This document shows positions 38,815 to 51,051 of a stretch of DNA of 64,000 nucleotides, piece after piece. Each line of letters starts with the position of its first letter. Within the stretch, counting starts at the first letter, position 1. The notes under the pieces were generated by a model. The model worked only from the letters and a program-made list of their open reading frames with translations. It did no database searches and was not told the origin of the DNA. The translations under genes were made by a program, and so were the position numbers. The DNA comes from Amaranthus tricolor (lineage: Eukaryota > Streptophyta > Magnoliopsida > Caryophyllales > Amaranthaceae), in assembly GCF_026212465.1 (NCBI RefSeq), contig NC_080048.1:28121391-28185390 (forward strand), given 5' to 3'.

Positions 38815-41589
38815 CCATGCCCCTTAAAAGCTTGCCATTCGGCAAATAAATCTATTACATCACCATGATATACATCTAAAGCATGTCTTTCCCAGGCGGT
38901 CATTTCCGCAACATGAGACAATTTCAACAATGGAGCGACTCGACTCAGCCATTCATTTAGAAACTGTAAAAAAAAGGGAAAAAGGGTTTGAACAAGATAT
39001 TAAACAACATCTAAATAACATAAAGACATAATAGAAAACAAATAAATTAAAAAAACTTACGTATTTCGATCTACTTTCAGCTGGACCAAAACCGGCACTC
39101 AGTCCTTCGCCAGGGAGGATGTATGGGTGGGAGCACCCTCTGAACCAGTCAACGTAACTAGGATCAACCTCTGATGGAACAAATTCTCGACAAAGTGCCT
39201 GATCACCAAGGCGGGCACTATAGGGGAACCTACTCCATGCCTCCGTATACATAGACGGAGAAGCAAAGGTCACGGAATAGGTACCGTGTGCCAGTCGTAA
39301 AGCCTGGGCTGGTCTCATAGGAGGGGGGAATAGCCTGCACAAAGCCGACCTCTCGCACTGTCCTATCCGGCAAATACACCTCGTCGATATCAAAGCAAGT
39401 GATACCCCCGATGTAGGTGGTGCGTGGGTGCTCATTTAGCAATGCCCTTGGAGAAGTCATGTACAGAGTCCATTCCACCTGCATACAAGCCAAGTTAACA
39501 TATAAAAATAATCTAAAATTAAAATAACATGAATAACAAAGTGTGATGTGATGTACAATACCTGAGTCTCCGTCATATAGTCCAGTATACTCTTGCAGTC
39601 CCTTAGCCTGTTGATCTCACGACCTGGCTTGGGCGTGGACCACATCTCCGCCCTAGTCTTATTAGGCACATTTGCGTGGCGAGGATGAGGGCGGAAGGCA
39701 GGAAAGTACTCGTAAATCCATGTCTGGAGCAATGTCAGGCAACCAGCAATGGTCTTGCAATCAGCCCTAGATGCCATTCCTAGTTGGCGATACATGTAGG
39801 CCAGCGTCACCGCACCCTAGGCGGTCTCATCCTGATCGACGTTGATGGTAAGTATCGGGTGAGGTCGCATGTCGGTTCTGGTCTTATCCGCCAGCAGGGT
39901 AGAGCCGACAATAGCCATGTAGTAGGTTGTTGACTGGGTCTCCATAGCCTGCGACCGATGGCACAACTGCATAACTTACGTTGATGCAACCTGCCTTGAA
40001 TATCCCTTTCCGTCGTAGCTTGGCCATGGGCTCCCCAAACAAACCAAAAATACCAACCTGTCACTGCCCCTTAGAAGGTTCAACGGTAGTGAACCTTCAA
40101 TGCCTATGCACAATATGCGTTGCACGTCGTGCAACATAATCGTCATCTACCTCAATGGTATGTTGAAGGTGTTCATATCCGGCTGCCACCTCTCCATGAA
40201 GGCCGATATCAAACCACAGTCGATGTGTTGGTGCATAATGTACGGTAGCCGGCCGAGGGGAGTGACCGGTAGAACATCGTAAAGCGCATCGGGCATATCC
40301 TGCAGTCCAATGATCGCCTCCAACGGCTTCTTTCTACTACGACACTCCAGAATCGGAGGTGTACGCTCAGAGCCGTCAAAAATAACTTTAGTTATGTGCC
40401 CGCCATAGCTGGGTATCATGCGCGTATCTGTGGGGCCCCCGAGCTGGGGCGATGTGACCAACTAGGGATGGTCATGGGTCCAGGACCCTGTTGGACCCGC
40501 TTCGGACCCACCCCTTTTTAAGGGTCTGGGTCTTAATTTTTGGGACCCATCGGATCCGGGTCGGATCTGGATCCAAAAAATATTTGACGGGTCCGTGTTC
40601 GGGTCCTAAGGTGAAGACCCGGACCCTAAACTTTTAAATTTTATATTATGAATTTCTGATATCTAAATTCTAATATTAATTTTTTTTATTATTAATATAT
40701 AATGCCTTGAATATTGATTGCCTAATTTGCCTTCTCATTAATCTCAATCTAGTAACTAGTAAGGCTGTCCAGTAACCCTAACTTTTTCTTTCTCCTCTAA
40801 TATAAACTATATATCTCATTTAGTCTTTTATATTTAATTTTTAATTATGTATTTAAACAAGTGTTTTTATGTTTTAGTAATTATTTTGTATTTGAATTTT
40901 ATGGACTCGAACAAGTGTTTGTAATACGATAATAAGTTGCTTACAAAAATACAAAAAAACTCGCAAAAGGTTCAATTTTGACAAATCAAAGACGCTTTGT
41001 ATAAGACCCATTAATTGGGTCTGGGTCTGAAAATTTTGGACCGTTAGGGTCCGGATCTGGGTCTGGATCCATCAAAAAAAAGGGTTGGGGTCCGGGTCTG
41101 GCCAGACCCGCTCCTAACCCGCTTCATGACCATCCGTATGACCAACCAGTCCGTTCCAGCGGACTGTGAGCGCCTGCTCTCCCATGGCGGCTCATTATCA
41201 ACGTGACTATGTCCGGCACGCTTAGATGTGCCTGAAGAACTAAGGCCGACACGTGCGAATTTCCCGTCGGGCCTCCGGACAACAGTCCAGTCCACTGGAC
41301 GAAGAACAACACCTTGGTACTTAACATCATCAGCATCATCATCATCACTAAAAACCCTACAACTACTCTAGAGGCTGCTAGCCTGATCATCAAAACGAGT
41401 ACACACTTGCTGCAGCGTACTCGATCGTTGGGCCTCACTGTGTCTGCTAGCCTCTTCTTGCCTAGCCCTCCTAGCAAAACCCGTTACCCCCCTCTCATGA
41501 GGGTCCCCTCTGAGCAGGGTAGGCCTAGAACTATTCCCGCTCAACAAGTTTCTAAAAAATCCCTTTCCTTTCCCGTGAGTACCAGCCAT
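38815..41589 (-). pseudogene. Plant mobile domain (PMD, MAIN/PP7-long-form-like) gene, split by a hAT MITE
   Basis: Starts at ATG 41589 (MAGTHGKGKGFF). After a variable acidic N-terminus interrupted near 41368, it reads into the plant mobile domain: PSYGGHITKVIFDG, LPYIMHQHIDCGLISAFMER, WQPDMNTFNIP, GAVTLAYMYRQLGMASR, and CLTLLQTWIYEYFPAFRPH. Exons down to 38815 carry VEWTLYMTSP, YVDWFRGCSHPYIL and a final FLNEWLSRVAPLL segment. Stops near 40145 and 39818 and a frameshift near 39240 break it, and a 676-bp hAT element splits it at 40463-41138. PMD proteins MAIN and MAIL1 act in transposon silencing and genome integrity in Arabidopsis; related PMD genes are also carried by transposons. The convergent MULE suggests the second situation here. 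Confidence 0.8.
40463..41138. mobile_element. Non-autonomous hAT element (MITE-like), 676 bp, perfect 8-bp TSD
   Basis: Left end TAGGGATGGTCATGGGTC, right end CATGACCATCCGTA, inverted with one mismatch over 14 bases. The duplication TGACCAAC is perfect (40455-40462 and 41139-41146). The ends carry GGGTCC/GACCC subterminal repeats typical of plant hAT elements; the middle has no coding capacity. It lies inside the PMD reading frame, whose text resumes across it. Confidence 0.95.
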
Positions 41590-41828
41590 TTACTACAATT
41601 TTTCATAATTTAATAAACTATTTCTAATAAATAAAAATCATCAAACATTACGTTAAATTAACCATATGAACAAAAGACAATAATTAATTAACATATTAAA
41701 CTACTCCTAATCAACATATATAAATTAGCAACAACAATATTTAATTAATCATTATCAACAAATTTAATTTAACAAAATATTTATTATTAATATTATTGTA
41801 ATTAATTTTCTAAATTAACAACAATCAG

Positions 41829-42420
<592 letters not shown>

Positions 42421-42435
42421 AATTAATAATAATTA

Positions 42436-42595
42436 ATTTAAATTAAAAAAAGAAAAAGAAAAAAAATAGGGTGTTGCACAAAATCCGCGACACGACTGCG
42501 GGTCAGTCGCACGAAACCAGCAACATGCGACTGACCCGCGTTCGAGTCGCGAATTTCGTGCGACACCCTATTTTTTTTCTTTTTTTAATTTAAAT
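42436..42595. repeat. Long hairpin: 76-nt and 70-nt arms with a GC-rich core, 14-nt loop
   Basis: Left arm 42436-42511 and right arm 42526-42595 are inverted copies. They begin ATTTAAATTAAAAAAAG, pass through AATAGGGTGT and CGCGA and end GCGGGTCAGTCGCA, differing only at a few bases and a six-base indel. The loop is CGAAACCAGCAACA. The arms are AT-rich outside and GC-rich inside. It could be a foldback transposon or a hairpin RNA locus. Confidence 0.85.
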
Positions 42596-42741
42596 AATAC
42601 GATTCGAATAAAAATTACCTTGATTATTTGTTTGCGGATTGAATTTCTTAGCTTTTGCTCGAAAAATTTTATGTTGTGATTTTATTTTTTAAGTGTGGTA
42701 AATGAGTTATTTAGAGAGGTTAGAGTCTAAATAAGAAATTT

Positions 42742-42838
42742 TAAGTCCAGTAGCAAATTCGCAATTTTTTAAAGTTCAGAGACAAATTCGTAATTTCAAA
42801 GAAGGGTGACGATAAAATGAAAATGGTGGCGAAGTTTA
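42742..42838. repeat. Dispersed repeat, copy B (pair at 12262-12350)
   Basis: Same order and spacing of motifs as copy A, at roughly 75-80 percent identity by eye. It lies about 150 bases right of the long hairpin. Confidence 0.6.
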
Positions 42839-43217
42839 AAGATCTTGTTATATATGATGATTAAGAACAACTAAAAAATTAAAAAACTAGTTGAGTAACT
42901 AGAATTGATTGCGTAATTAAAGAGACTAACCAGAGTGTATTAGTAAAGAGGTTAGAAGCAGATGAGTTGGTGTACATATGTAGAACAAAATCATCCCATG
43001 TATACAAGTGAAAAACATTCCAACGATTATATTTCAAGTTCCGACAATTAGTAGTAATTAAAAAAAATACTCTCTTTGTTTTGTTCTTCTTGTTTACTTT
43101 TTACACAGTTCAATGTAAAGTTTGAACCCTTATATCTCTAAATACACATTATAAAAAATTATAAAACATACATAGTAAAACGTATACATTAAAACTAATC
43201 TAATTAAATCTCACATG

Positions 43218-43218
<1 letters not shown>

Positions 43219-43292
<74 letters not shown>

Positions 43293-43314
43293 TTATTTAT
43301 TTATTTATTTATTT
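43219..43314. repeat. (TA)n then (TTTA)n microsatellite
   Basis: About 70 bases of TA followed by six or seven TTTA units, about 350 bases upstream of the GST start codon. Confidence 0.95.
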
Positions 43315-43558
43315 TTTATTGAATAGTAGGCTAAGTAGGGCAATAGATTACTACCTGTAGAGGAAAAAATAACACAAAAAAAGAAGCTAAAAAATATCAA
43401 AAATGTGATTGAGCTCTAGCCACAATAATGTATTTTTTTTAACGTCATCATGACTTACAAAGTTCGTTATTAGAATTCCATCCAAAATTCTAAATTACAT
43501 GTTTCACATATTTTTAGTCTGATTGAGATTTACTAAAACCAAGGACCCAAGAACATTC

Positions 43559-43566
43559 TATAAATA
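43559..43566 (+). promoter_or_regulatory. Likely TATA box of the GST gene
   Basis: TATAAATA about 98 bases upstream of the ATG at 43665, a normal distance for a plant core promoter with a leader of about 65-70 bases. Confidence 0.65.
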
Positions 43567-43577
43567 ACAAGCCGTAA

Positions 43578-45789
<2,212 letters not shown>

Positions 45790-46024
45790 AGAAAACACAT
45801 TTAATTCTAAAGATATGTTCCTCTTTTTATTCATGAGTTTATCGATTTAATCAAACATGAATACTCCTTTGGAACATTTGAAATAGTTGATTTATCTCTT
45901 GATGAATAATTAGCAATGTTATTCATGGTAGATTGATGTGTTATTTAACTATGTTTTTTTTAATAGTGCATATGATGAATAATAAATAATTATACAATTT
46001 AATTGTTACGAATAAAGTATGTAT

Positions 46025-46165
46025 AGTCTAATATAATATAAAAGGGAAATTTCACGTGGTAATTCTGAACTATTGATTTTTTCACGTGGTAGGCAAACAT
46101 TTTTGTATATGCACGTGATGACCTTAAGCTTCTAATTTTTCCACATGATAGACAAAAGAAAAGTG
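46025..46165. repeat. Imperfect tandem CACGTGGTA-type repeats, MITE-like
   Basis: TTTCACGTGGTA, TTTCACGTGGTAG, GCACGTGATGA and TTCCACATGATAG recur at intervals of about 30-40 bases with GAACTATTGATTTTT-like spacers. No termini are identified. It is just downstream of the GST. Confidence 0.5.
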
Positions 46166-46672
46166 TTTTTATTAACTTTACGTTATTCTTCCCAAACATA
46201 GTGACTCTTATTTTTCAAAAAATAGACATCGTGATCATCCTAATTGGCCATATATTTCGTAATCGAGTTGAAATAGTTATAGTCAAGGTAGACATACCCA
46301 CCAAGGAAAGTGCTGCTTCTTTTCGCAAGACAACTTCGTGGCACAACCACTTATGGGGATGTTCAATCCAAAATACGTCACGATACAAATCCAAGGTCAA
46401 GGGGTTACACATGTACTCAGTGCCAGATGAAAGATATAAATTTCCTAACGGCCTAAGGCATCAACTGACCTAAAGAAAGTTGGTAATAGCAAAGGACCTT
46501 AAAAGGAACCAATGCATGGGAAATCGTACGCCCAAGACCAAGTGGTAAAGGTGGACAACAATGTATACGTCAGTATGAGAGGTGCAAGAAACAATGAAAT
46601 GGGTGGGCTTGCATCTTTGGCTCGTCCAAGAGACACCAGTATCCTTGTTCCTTAGAGATAAGAAATCTATCC
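46166..46672. other. No gene recognised
   Basis: Balanced-composition sequence with short open frames on both strands and no recognisable domain. It may be a diverged transposon fragment. Confidence 0.35.
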
Positions 46673-46910
46673 TCATTACAAAAAAAGTTGCAGCTACCCA
46701 CACTTAAAAATATATTTAGGCACGCTTATATATAAGACTGATGGATTTAGCCACACTTAAAAAAGTTGCATCTCTGCTTGTGTGGGTAAATTTTAGGCAC
46801 GCTTAATAAGCGTGGCTAGAATTGCTCATTGTCACACTTGTAAGAGACGCTGGTAGTACCTGTAGCCACGCTTATAGGTGTTGAACACTATCCTCACTTA
46901 ATAAGTTCAT
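46673..46910. mobile_element. Probable terminus and subterminal repeats of a second CACTA element
   Basis: CATTACAAAAAAAGTTGCAGC resembles a CACTA terminus with one change (CACTACAA...). It is followed by repeated GCCACGCTTA and TAAGCGTGGC units, including the palindrome GGCACGCTTAATAAGCGTGGC near 46796. The only other CACTA coding sequence to the right is the minus-strand gene at 49387-56630, so these may be the two parts of one element. The opposite terminus was not found. Confidence 0.55.
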
Positions 46911-46994
46911 AGTCAATTGTTTTGCTCTTGTTTTTACACACAATTAAACGTGATTAATGAGCATAACTAACATTTTAATTAATTTTGTCGGTAA

Positions 46995-46997
<3 letters not shown>

Positions 46998-47036
<39 letters not shown>
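46998..47036. repeat. (ATT)n microsatellite
   Basis: Thirteen ATT units without interruption. Confidence 0.95.
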
Positions 47037-47159
47037 TTGGCAAAAGATTTTTGTATTACCAAAATAAGGTTTATACAACTTAAACCAATGAACCAACTAA
47101 AAAAAGTCGTGAACGGTGAAACAAGCTATACATAAAAAATATGAGGCCAAACAGCAAAT

Positions 47160-47480
47160 GTATTCTGCACCCACTGATTTGTGTTGCACCTGATCTGCAC
47201 AGACACACACGCATTGAGCTGCTGCTGACTGACTTGCACATACACACACGCATTGAGCTGCACTGACTTGCACAGACACACACGCCCACTGATTTTATCT
47301 GCTGGACACACAGAATTGATGCACACCCATTGTTTTGATCTGCTAGTTGGTCCGCTCCATATACTGTATAACTAAAATAGCTGCACCCTGTTTACATATC
47401 TTATGTGTGTACCACACCCAATTGTACTGGCAATGCACACACACCCAATTGAGCTGCACTCACACTTGGTTAGCTCGCTG
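47160..47480. repeat. CA-rich imperfect minisatellite
   Basis: Repeats built from TTGCACAGACACACACGC and ATTGAGCTGC, three clear copies between 47190 and 47290, then looser CACACACCCAATTGAGCTGCAC units. No coding sense on either strand. Confidence 0.7.
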
Positions 47481-47674
47481 TTGAAAAGGAGCAAAAGGTC
47501 CGCTCACTGTAGGTAAGCTCACACTTGGTCTTGAATGCTGCTGCAGAGAGAAGCACTAGCTGCTTCATTTCCATATAATTCTGTTGCAGAATATAATGAG
47601 AAAGAGGTTTCAGAAATTAAACAATGTGTTATATGCAAAAATTTTAATGTGTTTCGGCTGCTGCATCTGAAAAT

Positions 47675-48420
47675 TTTAATGGATTATAAAATCATAGAAT
47701 CGTCTGTAAACCTTAGCAACTCTATGGACCGATCTGTATCCAATGATATCGGCTGCTGCATCTGAAAATTTGCTGGGAACAGTCATTGTTAGATATGCCT
47801 GCATTATCAGCTGGGAACTCATTACAATTTGCTGCTACATCAAATATACTCTTCTGTTCTTTTGTTTTCCCCAATTTTTGGAAAGCCCCAAACCCAAAAG
47901 CAGAGGATGCCTCTTTAATGTGTTTCACTGATGATAACCCTTGCTTTAATTTGTTTTTGGGTTCCTTGTTGATCAAAGTCTGCTCGTCTCTCAAATCAAT
48001 CTCAGACCATTGCTCTTCGACAGTATTTTGTGTTTGCTTTTGTGTTCCAACGATCACATCTTTGACCTCGAGCTCAGCTCCTTGTACAGCTAATCTCTGA
48101 AGCAATGGCCTCTTTGATGCATGATACTCTTCTTCTGTTATGCATTTTGCTATAACAGCTCCTATTGAATCAGTAATACCCACAACAAAAAGAGAGGGGG
48201 AAAATTTCATCAATTTCACTGACATTGTACTATTATTAAATACCCAATCAATTCTTCTTGAAGTAAAGTTGTAGTATAACATAAACCCATTTAAACTAAG
48301 TTCATATCAAAATTACTGAATCAAACAGAATTATGAAGTATATTCCAAGTAGCTTAATTGTAAGAAGTAAAGATGAAGATTTACACACAATTCTATGATT
48401 TTATAATCCATGTTTTCATT
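47675..48420. repeat. Inverted repeats of about 38 bp flanking the unknown ORF
   Basis: ATGGATTATAAAATCATAGAATC at 47681-47703 is inverted at 48390-48412, with weaker extension towards the inside (GTAAACC versus GATTTAC). The ends lie about 740 bases apart and bracket the minus-strand ORF. Confidence 0.6.
47722..48282 (-). CDS. Unrecognised coding-like fragment
   Basis: Open minus-strand frame of 186 codons. The middle (ITEEEYHASKRPLLQRLAVQ, then EQWSEIDLRDEQ and SAFGFGAFQKLGKTKEQKS) has the composition of a real exon: charged, with few Cys and no low complexity. I cannot name a family. The first 35-40 residues look like intron text; an acceptor AG may sit upstream of IGAVIAKC. The last about 20 codons overlap a duplicated string (CTGCTGCATCTGAAAATTTT, near 47656 and 47754), so the natural end is doubtful. 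It is flanked by inverted repeats, so it may be a gene piece captured by a transposon. Confidence 0.4.
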   Translation of the reverse strand: MLYYNFTSRRIDWVFNNSTMSVKLMKFSPSLFVVGITDSIGAVIAKCITEEEYHASKRPLLQRLAVQGAELEVKDVIVGTQKQTQNTVEEQWSEIDLRDEQTLINKEPKNKLKQGLSSVKHIKEASSAFGFGAFQKLGKTKEQKSIFDVAANCNEFPADNAGISNNDCSQQIFRCSSRYHWIQIGP

Positions 48421-48659
48421 GAAAAAAGACGAATTACAAGCATGGCAAAGAATCTGAACCAGAATATCTGTATACTGCAAAGAATCTGTAGGCCTCTGAA
48501 CTGGAAGGGCCTGGAGCTGATGCACATTGATGCACTGATACAGGAAAGGAATCGATATGGAACGAGAGAAATTAAAGTAGTAAAAGAATTGCTGATGTAC
48601 TAACAGAGACTTACTTCAGCACAACCTTTAGGAAGAATAGCTCAAATTATCAACTAAAC

Positions 48660-48720
48660 TGATGCACACTGAACTCGTGCACACTGAATTGATGCACACT
48701 GAACTGGTGCACAATGAAAT
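48660..48720. repeat. 15-bp tandem repeat, four copies
   Basis: TGATGCACACTGAAC, TCGTGCACACTGAAT, TGATGCACACTGAAC, TGGTGCACAATGAAA follow each other without gaps. Confidence 0.85.
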
Positions 48721-48724
48721 CGAT

Positions 48725-49386
48725 ATGGAGCTGAGCACATTGATGCACTGATGCACAGCTGCTGCACCATTATCAGAGACTGCACACCTGCTGACAATGC
48801 AATCCATAGCCCCAAGAGAAACCCTGCACAAATAACACATACCAAAACCAGGATCCTTGGCCACAGATCAGAGAGCATTCAAATCGAAAAAGTTAGGACT
48901 CTGCGCCTCAAACCTAGGCTGAATTTGTAATTCGGCAGCCGGACAACAACAAACAGCTATGCCAATAACACAAGCCACCACAACACAAATAACAACGAAG
49001 AAGACACGAGATTAGCTAAATCATTCGGACCTCTGAGCAACAGCAACATTCCACAAAAACATACTATTATAACCATACTATAACAGCAACAGCGACAACA
49101 ACTATACTCAATACTCAATACGGCACACAAAAACATGTCTCGAAAACTAATTTATTCCTTGTTTTGATATTGTTCCCAAACAAAAGCAAAACGTACTACA
49201 TAGAAGAAAACAAAACAAAAAGCTACGCAAAACATGTCTTGAAGACTAATCCATTCCTTGCTTGTATTTAGTACTTGCGGTTCTCTTACACGTTCCTTAT
49301 TGGCCACCAAAACACATAAAAGGTAGACTTTTAATTTATTATGAACTATCTACGCATAAAACAATTGTGAATGAAATGTACTTACC
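48725..49386. other. No gene recognised
   Basis: Contains a near-duplicate string (AAAACATGTCT[C/T]GAAGACTAAT near 49131 and 49229) but no coding sequence that I can support. Confidence 0.4.
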
Positions 49387-49904
49387 TTATTTAATTTAGC
49401 CCACAACAATTTGTCTAACATTTGTGTATTAGCTCGTTTCTTGCACATATACATTGCCTACAAAAAAAAAAATATGGAAAAGCAAGTTCAAAAATTTTTT
49501 TAATACATTAAAAGGAAGGTGACACGTGAAAACTATATATACCATGCCAGCTAGATGACAATGTGACATTTCTGTTTTATGTTTGTCTCCACGAATGAAT
49601 TTCGTAACTAGTTCGGGATTCTCCATAAGTATCTTATCAATCACTTTCTCCAGCTCTTGATAAGTCAACTATTAATAAAAAAATATTATTTATCAATAAT
49701 ATGGGATAAAGTAGTTTAACATCATATATATTAACTCTATAATGAGTACTTTATCACTTACTTCAACTTTTTTAAATCATTTGATTTCTCTCGATTTCAG
49801 GTGCTCCATTATAGGCTTCCATTTTTTCAACATTTCTCCGAAAAAAGAAACTATGTAAAATAGGCATCGAACCTTAAAACAAAATATTTAAGTTTCATAG
49901 TTTC

Positions 49905-50448
49905 AAACCTTATGGCTTGGTTGTACAACATGACGTGGAGTAGTTGCACCACCAAGGGACATAGGTACTGGTTGTTTAGAGAGTGGTGCACTAGAAGTAC
50001 CTTGAAGAGTTATAGGAGCACGTTCAATCGACATCCCTATATATTAATAATATTAAAGGTATTGAAAAGTATAAGTGAACAACCTAGAAATGAACTTACT
50101 CTACACTACCTGATTTACAAGCATGAGTATGATGTGGAGTATTTTCACCACCAAGGGACATAGGTACTGGTTGTTTAGAGAGGGGGGAATACGAGTACCT
50201 TGAAGAGTTGCGGGAGTAAGTTCAATCAACATCCCTATAGATTAATAATATTGAAGGTATTGACAAGTATAAGTGAACAACCTAGAAATGAACTTACTAT
50301 ACACTACTTGATTTAGAAGCTTGAGTATGATGTGGAGTATTTTCACCACCAATGGACATCGGTACTGGTTGTTTAGAGAGTGGTGCACTAGAAGTACCTT
50401 GAAGAGTTATAGGAGCACGTTCAATCGGCATCCCTATCGATTAATAAT
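49905..50448 (-). repeat. Tandem exon-intron repeat of about 190-200 bp (left part of the array)
   Basis: Three units are seen here and two more at 55683-56095, on the other side of copia-2. Each encodes about 43 residues, for example PIERAPITLQGTSSAPLSKQ followed by PVPMS-GGENTPHHTQASK, and ends at a GT donor, followed by a short intron ending ATCGATAG. The repeat unit is thus one exon plus one intron. Unit sequences differ by about 10-15 percent by eye. Confidence 0.85.
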
Positions 50449-50629
50449 TGTTAAGAATACTACTTATATCAATGAACATATCACATAATTTCCTTTTTTA
50501 CCCTTATTATTTCTTGTCAAGTATTATGTATACCCCCTTTTCTTGTTTTTGTAAGATTTGAATTGGATTAGCTTTCTTTCAATATATTTTCAGAATGGTT
50601 GCTCTGTTTGCTTTTCTTCCTCTTTAACA
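50449..50629 (+). repeat. copia-2 5' LTR
   Basis: TGTTAAGAATACTACTTAT to CTTCCTCTTTAACA, 181 bases. Contains the element promoter by analogy with other copia LTRs. Confidence 0.95.
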
Positions 50630-50642
50630 TGGTATCAGATGG
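50630..50642 (+). other. copia-2 primer binding site (initiator tRNA-Met)
   Basis: TGGTATCAGATGG immediately follows the LTR. Confidence 0.9.
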
Positions 50643-51051
50643 AACGATCCTCTTTTTCATCCTTGTCCCATTACAGTTTTTGATGCTTTCTTCCCCACCC
50701 ATCCCTGTCCATTTCATCCATGTCCATCATCAACATTGCTGTAGTTTCTTCCTTTCGATCTGTTTTCTTCTTCATCAGGAAAGTTTCTGTTTTATTTCCT
50801 TTGCAATTCTCTTTTTCGTTTTTTTATGTTCTTGATTTTCTGATTTTCTTTATGAATCTTTTTCTTTCTTCATATTGGATTTGATTGCTGTTATCTCTGT
50901 TCCTCTTGTTTTTTGATCTCAATATCTTCTTTTTCTTTTTTTTCTTGATTGCATGTCAAATTTGTTTCCCATCATCTTCGTTTTTTTTTCCCCTAATTTT
51001 TCATCAACCCTAATTTTTTTTTCTTCCGCTTTTCCCCTTTTCTTCATCAAC

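Noticed and set aside
46201..46473. Open frames on both strands suggesting a gene downstream of the GST
   Set aside because: No recognisable domain, no splice continuity, and overlapping frames of equal length on both strands.
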